From: Bacteroidota bacterium
Lineage (GTDB): Bacteria > Bacteroidota > Bacteroidia > Chitinophagales > Chitinophagaceae
Direction: 5' to 3'
Assembly (NCBI GenBank): GCA_023396345.1
Contig: JAEWWO010000377.1
Location: 1-7,449 of the forward strand
DNA: 7,449 nt
Made by a program: the position numbers and the translations under genes. The notes beneath the pieces are model-generated. The model saw only the letters and a program-made list of their open reading frames with translations. It ran no database searches and had not been told where the DNA came from. Positions 1 through 4,935 of the stretch are shown piece by piece. The first letter of the stretch is position 1; the number at the start of each line of letters is the position of its first letter.

Positions 1-1
1 G

Positions 2-307
2 TCCTACTCTCTTGCAGAAATGAAAGACGAATTTATCGGAAAAGTAGGAACAAAAGAAAGAGACGAATACGAATACGAACTTAGAATGGACGTTTTGGGG
101 AAAATGATAAAAACCGCAAGACAGGAACGGAATTTAACTCAAGAACAACTTGGAGAATTAGTTGGTGTTCAGAAGTCTCAAATTTCTAAACTTGAGAGCA
201 GTGCAAACAGCGCAACAATTGACACGATTTTAAAGGTATTTAAAGCATTGAAAGCAGAAATTAATTTTAACGTAAAAATTGAGAACGATTATATTCAACT
301 TGCATAA
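2..307 (+). CDS. HigA-like Xre-family HTH antitoxin/regulator (5' partial)
   Basis: This is a small helix-turn-helix DNA-binding protein of the Xre/Cro superfamily, most like antitoxins of HigBA-type toxin-antitoxin pairs. In such pairs the antitoxin neutralises a RelE-fold mRNA-cleaving toxin and represses its own operon. The HTH core runs from LGKMIKTARQERNLTQEQ through VGVQKSQISKLE to TILKVFKALKAEI. The first ATG is at 20, but the frame is open to the window edge, and the preceding codons (SYSLAE) continue naturally into MKDEFIGKVGT. Family members usually have this stretch inside the N-terminus, so the real start is probably upstream and ATG 20 is internal. It ends in TAA. The toxin gene would be expected just upstream, outside the window, since HigBA operons usually place the toxin first. 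The antitoxin role is inferred from similarity; a free-standing regulator is possible. Confidence 0.8.
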   Translation, partial: SYSLAEMKDEFIGKVGTKERDEYEYELRMDVLGKMIKTARQERNLTQEQLGELVGVQKSQISKLESSANSATIDTILKVFKALKAEINFNVKIENDYIQLA

Positions 308-515
308 AACGACATCGTATAACAAGGGTAACCGTTGCACAACCCGGATAAAATTTCGTAGGGCGTAATAAGTACTATACCGGAAGCTTTTAAAGCCTTA
401 TTCCGGAGGGAAAATTTTTGCGCACCTGTATTTCATCGAAACAAAAATTAAACAATTAATCCTAAGGTACAAGAATTCACTCATTTTTTAATAATATACC
501 CCTTACTAAATAACC
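308..515. other. Non-coding stretch after the HigA-like gene
   Basis: I see no gene here. The left part (about 310-430) has more G and C than the AT-rich tail and is rich in short self-complementary words, for example GTTGCACAAC at 334-343 and a palindrome at 380-406. The right part (about 430-515) is plain AT-rich DNA forming the 3' flank of the lipoprotein gene on the other strand. The left part could be an attachment-type or dispersed repeat that travels with the antitoxin gene. I could not recognise a complete integron attC site in it. Confidence 0.5.
380..406 (+). repeat. Imperfect palindrome, possible 3' hairpin of the HigA-like gene
   Basis: CCGGAA (380-385) pairs with TTCCGG (401-406), and inside it GCTTT (386-390) pairs with AAAGC (392-396). 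The two stems stack with a CTTA bulge on one side (397-400). A run of five T follows at 415-419 after GAGGGAAAA, so a weak rho-independent terminator for the upstream plus-strand gene is possible. The hairpin loop would be a single base, which is sterically poor, so the inner pairs must partly open. It could equally be part of a mobile repeat. Confidence 0.35.
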
Positions 516-1028
516 CTACAACACACTATCCGTAACCATTGGATCAAGAGGAACAGTAGATTTATCAATACGTAAATCGAGTGAATCATCAGGCGGAGCC
601 ATCATATCTTCATCAACTGTTTCAGGATTTTGTCCCAGCATAGTTGCCAAAGAACGCGGATCAAAAGCAACCAGCCATTTACCGTCTCTTTTCTTCAAAC
701 TTAGTTTCACTTCATTAGGTTGTCCGGATGCTTTTACATTCGCTGTAGCCAGAGTATCATCAGTAATCACCACATCAGCAATGGATATTACCGGTTTTTC
801 ATCAGGGTCAGGGTCTGAGTGCTGCGCAAAAGATTCCAGCATGGCAATTACCTCTTCGCTTTCAGGAGTGGCGTGCTGTCTGGCTTTGGTGAAATCACGG
901 TCATACATTCCTTCAAAAAATCCTTTAATTGTTTTTTCTACATTTGCGTTATTGTCTGCACCGCACGCCGAAAAAGCTGCGATAAAAAAAATCAATAAAC
1001 TATAAAGTATTGTGTTGTTACTTTTCAT
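516..1028 (-). CDS. Small exported lipoprotein, DUF4878-like
   Basis: This is a predicted lipoprotein of 170 residues. The N-terminus has a hydrophobic segment (about residues 7-19) followed by a lipobox-like FSAC with the acceptor Cys at residue 22, indicating export by Sec and lipid anchoring. The mature part begins with a helix-rich stretch (VEKTIKGFFEGMYDRDF, then KARQHATPES) and ends its fold with a strand pair including VKLSLKKRDGKWLVAF. That layout matches the NTF2-like DUF4878 lipoproteins common in Bacteroidota. The last 35 or so residues are acidic and proline-rich and probably disordered. The ATG start is 6 bases after the phoH stop codon, so the gene is likely co-transcribed with phoH. 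The stop is TAG. The biochemical function is unknown, and membership of DUF4878 is my recollection of the pattern. Confidence 0.8.
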   Translation of the reverse strand: MKSNNTILYSLLIFFIAAFSACGADNNANVEKTIKGFFEGMYDRDFTKARQHATPESEEVIAMLESFAQHSDPDPDEKPVISIADVVITDDTLATANVKASGQPNEVKLSLKKRDGKWLVAFDPRSLATMLGQNPETVDEDMMAPPDDSLDLRIDKSTVPLDPMVTDSVL

Positions 1029-1034
1029 AAAAAA

Positions 1035-2060
1035 TTAATTTTTCTCTTCTTCTTTTCTGTTATAATTTCTGCGTTGATTATAATATTCTTTTTCTTCCTT
1101 TTCTTCCTGCACATGGGCTTTATCGTAAGCTTTGATAATTTGTTTCACCAGTTTGTGACGCACTACATCTTCTTCATCCAGCTCCACATGCGATATTCCG
1201 GGAATATTTTTTAGTATTCTGATAGCTTTGCTCAGTCCACTTTTTTGGTTTTTAGGTAAATCAATCTGCGTAGGGTCGCCTGTGATAATAGCTTTTGCAT
1301 TGGCACCAATACGGGTAAGAAACATTTTTAGTTGCAGGTCGTTTGTATTCTGTGCTTCGTCTAAAATAATAAACGCATTATCTAACGTACGACCACGCAT
1401 ATAAGCCAAAGGAGCAATCTCAATCACACGCGTAGTCATGTAATAATTGAGTTTATCTGCCGGAATCATATCGTCCAGCGCATCGTATAAAGGACGCAGA
1501 TACGGATCAATTTTTTCTTTCAAATCACCGGGTAGAAAACCTAAGCTTTCTCCTGCTTCTACTGCCGGGCGCGTAAGAATAATCTTCTTAACAGTTTTAT
1601 TTTTTAGTGCTCTCACAGCCAATGCTACAGCCGTGTAGGTTTTACCTGTACCTGCCGGACCAATGGCAAATACAATATCGTTTTCAGAAGCAGCTACTGC
1701 CATTTTTTTCTGATTGGCAGTACGTGCCTTAATGGTTTTTCCGTTGGGACCAAAAACTAAAACATCGCTGGGATTTTTATCTATAAAATTGTCTACCACT
1801 TCACCGTCATCACCACCCAGAATGCGCTCCATATAATGTTCGCTCATATCTCCTGTGCGCTCCATATACTGAATGATTAAATCAATCTTTTCTTTAGCCA
1901 TTCTAATTTGTTCTGCAGAACCGCTAAGTTTTAGCTGCGTGCCGCGCGACAATATTTTGAGTAAAGGAAAACGTTTTTTAAGTATGTCCAGTTTTCGGTT
2001 GTTAACTCCAAAGAATTCTATTGGGTTAATGGTGTTTAGATCTATAATTAGTTCTGTCAA
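1035..2060 (-). CDS. phoH: PhoH-family ATPase (YbeZ-like)
   Basis: This is a cytoplasmic P-loop ATPase of the PhoH/YbeZ family, linked in other bacteria to RNA metabolism and ribosome maturation, often with YbeY. At 341 residues it has the usual length. Residues 1-65 form a KH-like N-terminal part ([17 protein letters not shown]). Walker A is GPAGTGKT at 134-141, the conserved [15 protein letters not shown] is at 164-178, Walker B IILDEAQN is at 231-238, and the GDPTQ motif is at 261-265. A charged, Glu/Lys/Arg-rich tail (about 317-341) follows the ATPase domain. The start codon is TTG at 2058-2060: an in-frame TAA lies five codons upstream (2073-2075), no ATG lies between, and the next internal Met (residue 54) would remove the N-terminal domain. 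A promoter is visible upstream, and a lipoprotein gene follows after 6 bases. The family is certain; the cellular role is known only by analogy. Confidence 0.96.
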   Translation of the reverse strand: MTELIIDLNTINPIEFFGVNNRKLDILKKRFPLLKILSRGTQLKLSGSAEQIRMAKEKIDLIIQYMERTGDMSEHYMERILGGDDGEVVDNFIDKNPSDVLVFGPNGKTIKARTANQKKMAVAASENDIVFAIGPAGTGKTYTAVALAVRALKNKTVKKIILTRPAVEAGESLGFLPGDLKEKIDPYLRPLYDALDDMIPADKLNYYMTTRVIEIAPLAYMRGRTLDNAFIILDEAQNTNDLQLKMFLTRIGANAKAIITGDPTQIDLPKNQKSGLSKAIRILKNIPGISHVELDEEDVVRHKLVKQIIKAYDKAHVQEEKEEKEYYNQRRNYNRKEEEKN

Positions 2061-2103
2061 AGTGCGTAATATTTATCTTAAGTAAGTAAAAAGTTCGTTA
2101 TTA

Positions 2104-2135
2104 CAAATATAACTTTATAAAACTTGCCTTACAAT
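2104..2135 (-). promoter_or_regulatory. Bacteroidota-type promoter of phoH
   Basis: Read on the minus strand, TATATTTG (2111-2104) is an exact match to the Bacteroidota -7 consensus TAnnTTTG. Twenty bases upstream lies ATTG (2135-2132), close to the -33 TTTG, and the spacing falls in the usual 19-21 range. Transcription would start near 2098, leaving a leader of about 38 bases before the TTG start. The match is by eye; the site likely drives both phoH and the lipoprotein gene. Confidence 0.6.
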
Positions 2136-2199
2136 TTGTAGTATTAAATTTTTATTAAAATAAAAAAGTTTTTTGTGTAAATTGCATTGTTATTTTACT

Positions 2200-2272
<73 letters not shown>

Positions 2273-2318
2273 CAATTTTACATTATCTTTTTGTTTAGAA
2301 ACACAAAAACCATTCGAT

Positions 2319-2345
2319 AAAAAAAGGCAGCTAAATGCCGCCTTT
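2319..2345 (-). terminator. Intrinsic terminator of the OsmC gene
   Basis: Seven bases after the OsmC-family stop codon, the minus-strand transcript can form a 9-pair stem: AAAGGC then G, G, C on one side, and G, C, U then GCCUUU on the other, closing on the loop AUUUA, with one G-U wobble. It runs directly into a U tract (A run 2319-2325 on the plus strand). On the plus strand the wobble becomes an A-C mismatch and the following bases are CAATTATTT, so the signal is better for the minus-strand gene than for the tRNA. Confidence 0.8.
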
Positions 2346-2352
2346 CAATTAT

Positions 2353-2787
2353 TTACGCCAATGAAATATGAATTGGTGTAGGATCAGCCAAATTATCGCT
2401 AACGGGGCAGCGGGCTTCCACTACCTTTACCCATTGTTCCAAAGTTTCTTTGTCAGCATCCGTATCAGGATTGATTTCAACTTTAATTTCTTTATACCCT
2501 GCCCTGTCGGTAGTTTCTTTTCCAAAAAGTTTATCAGGATTTAAAATCCCTGACAGTTTAATTTCAACACCTTTTAGTGTGATATTCATTTCTTTTGCCA
2601 CTACATGACACATAACGTTTAGGCATGCTGACAATGCTGCTAAAACATATTCCACAGGATTTGCACCATCGTTTGTGCCACCCAAGTCAGCAGGTTCATC
2701 AATAATCATTTGAAAAGTTCTTGCTTTCACTACGGTTTTTGTAGGATTTTCACTATGCGCATCTACGCGAAAAGTTAAATCTGCCAT
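2353..2787 (-). CDS. OsmC/Ohr-family peroxiredoxin-like protein
   Basis: This is a cytoplasmic OsmC-family protein. Characterised members reduce organic hydroperoxides using a reactive cysteine pair. At 144 residues it has the usual single-domain length. The hallmark segment GANPVEYVLAALSACLNV (residues 41-58) supplies a conserved Glu (E47) and the peroxidatic Cys (C55). The second conserved Cys is C127 in EARCPVSDNL. An additional Cys is at residue 60. The ATG at 2785-2787 fits the short N-terminus before the first strand (DLTFRVDA). The gene stands alone, with its own terminator just after the stop and about 190 bases of upstream DNA that contain an inverted repeat. I cannot tell OsmC from Ohr or from YhfA-like subgroups by eye, so I give no gene symbol. 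Confidence 0.93.
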   Translation of the reverse strand: MADLTFRVDAHSENPTKTVVKARTFQMIIDEPADLGGTNDGANPVEYVLAALSACLNVMCHVVAKEMNITLKGVEIKLSGILNPDKLFGKETTDRAGYKEIKVEINPDTDADKETLEQWVKVVEARCPVSDNLADPTPIHISLA

Positions 2788-2838
2788 GATTGAAAAAATT
2801 AAATTGTAATAAAATAATATTAACCCTAAAGTTAAGAA

Positions 2839-2864
2839 ATAAAAAGATAAAAAAATCTTTTTAT
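2839..2864. repeat. AT-only hairpin upstream of the OsmC gene
   Basis: ATAAAAAGAT (2839-2848) is the exact reverse complement of ATCTTTTTAT (2855-2864), with a loop of six A. It has 10 pairs but only one G-C pair. It lies between the 3' end of the GH20 pseudogene and the OsmC start, 52 bases before that start, so it would fall in or near the OsmC promoter. In such AT-rich DNA it may be chance; a weak terminator for the pseudogene transcript is another reading. Confidence 0.3.
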
Positions 2865-2891
2865 AGGAGTTTTTTCATGGTCTAAAATTTC

Positions 2892-2911
2892 CAATTCATA
2901 TATTTGAATTG
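2892..2911. repeat. Perfect inverted repeat CAATTCA-N6-TGAATTG
   Basis: CAATTCA (2892-2898) and TGAATTG (2905-2911) are exact reverse complements around a 6-base AT centre. The site is about 105 bases upstream of the OsmC-family start and about 63 bases downstream of the pseudogene stop. No T tract follows on either strand, which argues against a terminator and leaves a regulator operator as the better guess. The CAATT/AATTG half-sites recall the AATTG-type palindromes of OhrR-family operators, but the spacing differs and no regulator gene is adjacent. Confidence 0.35.
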
Positions 2912-2973
2912 TGTAATTTACATCTTCAGCTTATGTAAGATTTTAGTATGCATTATATATAAAACAATTTAAA

Positions 2974-4679
2974 TTATTTCTTCAATACTGCTTCTTCGTA
3001 AATTTTACCTATCACTTTTCCATTTTTAAAGGTAGCAGATTTGATAAGAATTGGAGCAGTTACTTTAAAAGGACCTGTATATAATTTAGAAGATTCGGTA
3101 GGCTCATTTCCGTCTAAAGTATATCGTATTTCAGGCTGATAGCTATTGGTTTTAAAACTGATTTCTGCTGTATTAGAAATACTGTCATATTTAGTTGTCT
3201 GCCAAACATTATAAGCACTTTTTGCATAATTAATTTCTTCAAGATCGTAACGTTGATACTGAACCTCCATTCTTTTTGCAAAGTCTTTCCAGTTCTTTCG
3301 ATTAGGTAAAGTCCAGCCAGTTTCAGCAACAGCCGCAGCTCTCGGAAATGCCATGTATTCAACTTTATCAGGAGTATGAATGAACTCACTCCAGACATTT
3401 CCTTGTACTCCCTTTATATATTGAGTCTGCTCAGGAGTTAAGGCTTTATCAAAAGGTTCATAATTGTAAACTTTTTCTAGAGTATTGATTGCGTGATCAA
3501 AAATAGCATTAGGTTCCAATGATGGCTTTCCTTGATAGTAATCTAAGTAATAATAATCGTATGGTGTCATTACCACATTGTTATGTTGTTTTGCTGCTTC
3601 TATTCCTCCTTTAGTTCCGCGCCAACTCATCACCCATGCATTAGGAGCCAAACCACCTTCCAGTATTTCATTTCAACCTATGATGCTCTTATCTTTGCTA
3701 AGCATAAATTTTTCAATTCGTTTAATAAAATAACTCTGTAATTCATGCTCATCTTTCAGACCTTCATCTTTAATTCTTTTTTGGCATTTAGGACAATTCT
3801 TCCAACGATCTTTGGGTGCCTCATCGCCTCCAATATGAACGATTTTTGAAGGGAAAATATTCGTTATCTCACTTAATACATCTTCTAAGAATTCAAAAGT
3901 TTTTTCATTGCCAGCACAAAAAATTTCCGGTTGTATACCCCACCTTGTAAGTGTTTTAAAAGGTCCGCCAGTACAGGACAATTCAGGATATGCAATTAAT
4001 GCCGCTGTGGAATGCCCTGGCAAGCTCCAATGTCAGTAAGTCGCGGATATTTTTTAATCTCAATTCGCCAGCCGTGATCTTCTGTCAGATGCCAGTGGAA
4101 GGTATTCATTTTATGCATAGCTATATAATCAATGTACTTTTTTAAAAAATTCATTGAATAATAATAACGCCCACAATCAAGCATCAAACCACGTCATTCA
4201 AATCTCGGTTTATCAATTATTTCTACCGCAGGAATTAGTATAGTATTGCTTTGCAATTCTTTTTTTGTAACCGGAAGTAGTTGTAAAATTGTTTGCATTC
4301 CATAAAAAGTTCCATTTTCATTCTTAGCCTTTAATATTATTTTGTCAGGTTTTACTGAAAGGTTATAGCCTTCCTTCCCTAAAGAATCCAGGGCACCATT
4401 GGATGTAATAAGTATACTGTTCACTCCCCCACTACCTCTTGTCACAGGAATAACTAAACCTGTTTTCTCCTTAATTTCTGTAGAGAGCATTTCACCTATC
4501 TTTCTATAATTTTCATCAGTAGGTTGAATATGTATTTGAGTTTTTGTTGTAATCTTAAATTCTCCACTTGATTGCTTAAGATGTGCAGGTTGAGGAATAA
4601 TTGCAATTTAACTTTGTGGTTGAGCATTTGCAAATACACTTAAAAATAACAAGCTTAAAATGATAACATTTCTATTCAT
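2974..4679 (-). pseudogene. Decayed GH20 beta-N-acetylhexosaminidase
   Basis: This is the remnant of an exported family GH20 beta-N-acetylhexosaminidase, which removes terminal GlcNAc/GalNAc from chitin fragments or glycans. Translation from ATG 4677-4679 gives a signal peptide (NVIILSLLFLSVFANA) and then TAA at 4608-4610, codon 24. The frame continues through a GH20b N-terminal domain (ILITSNGALDSLGKEGYNLS, GTFYGMQTILQLLP) to a TGA at 4194-4196, in PRFE*RGLMLDCGR where the family has Trp. It goes on through TFHWHLTEDHGWRIEIKKYP to IGA near 4023, where the sequence jumps frame straight to PGHSTAALIAYPE; the piece usually between these motifs is missing. HIGGDEA with the catalytic Asp-Glu pair (3820-3825) remains. 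A third stop, TGA 3673-3675, replaces Trp in IIG*NEILEGG. The C-terminus (2974-3651) keeps MSWRG, QGNVW and a chitobiase C-terminal-type domain (EIRYTLDGNEP). No active enzyme is expected. Confidence 0.95.
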
Positions 4680-4935
4680 AATTTAATTTTGATTTATTAT
4701 ATATGATGTTACGGAAATGATTCTAAATCAATATCATTCAGATTTTTTCATGAAATCAAATATAATATTTTTATCGGGAAAACTATCTTAAACGTAATAT
4801 ACCCCTTCGAGAATTGCTGATTAATATAATATAGCAGAAAGGATAGAGTTATGCATACCAAATAATTAATGAGTGTGATTTTTTTTTATTATTTTACAGC
4901 CTCATCTTTATTAATAATAAACAGTGTATAACAAA
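4680..4935. other. Divergent intergenic region between the GH20 pseudogene and the S9 peptidase gene
   Basis: This is a strongly AT-rich spacer holding the 5' ends of two outward-facing genes. The -7 element at 4757-4764 points left, to the pseudogene. For the right-hand gene I found no convincing TAnnTTTG with a partner. The nearest words are T-rich (a run of nine T at about 4880-4888) and the leader before the start is A-rich (AATAATAAACAGTGTATAACAAA), as is usual for Bacteroidota translation starts. A plus-strand TAATTTTG at 4684-4691 matches the -7 consensus but lies about 245 bases from the start. Confidence 0.5.
4757..4764 (-). promoter_or_regulatory. Exact -7 element upstream of the GH20 pseudogene
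   Basis: On the minus strand this reads TATATTTG, an exact TAnnTTTG and the same octamer as the phoH -7 element. It lies 78 bases before the pseudogene ATG. No TTTG is found 19-21 bases upstream; the nearest T-rich word (GTTTTC, minus strand, 4783-4778) is too close. So only half of the promoter is supported. Confidence 0.4.

Noticed and set aside
310..430. Integron attC site
   Set aside because: GTATAAC at the left does not fit the RYYYAAC core, and no matching GTTRRRY was found at a suitable distance. Kept only as an unexplained palindromic stretch.
781..1005. Plus-strand open frame over the lipoprotein gene
   Set aside because: It is antisense to a convincing lipoprotein with signal peptide and lipobox and shows no recognisable domain. 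The other short frames antisense to phoH and the S9 peptidase are rejected for the same reason.
3114..3398. Overlapping minus-strand frame of 94 codons inside the pseudogene
   Set aside because: It is a shifted frame of the GH20 C-terminal part; the GH20 motifs lie in the other frame.
3673..4196. UGA read as Trp (alternative genetic code or programmed readthrough)
   Set aside because: The S9 peptidase gene has about twenty Trp residues, and the lipoprotein and OsmC-family genes one each, all TGG, and those genes are intact under the standard code. The same GH20 gene also keeps many TGG codons and has a TAA and a deletion. Decay explains everything.
2974..4490. Four separate hexosaminidase-related genes
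   Set aside because: The pieces follow one another in domain order on one strand, most in the same frame and separated by single stop codons, so they are parts of one broken gene.
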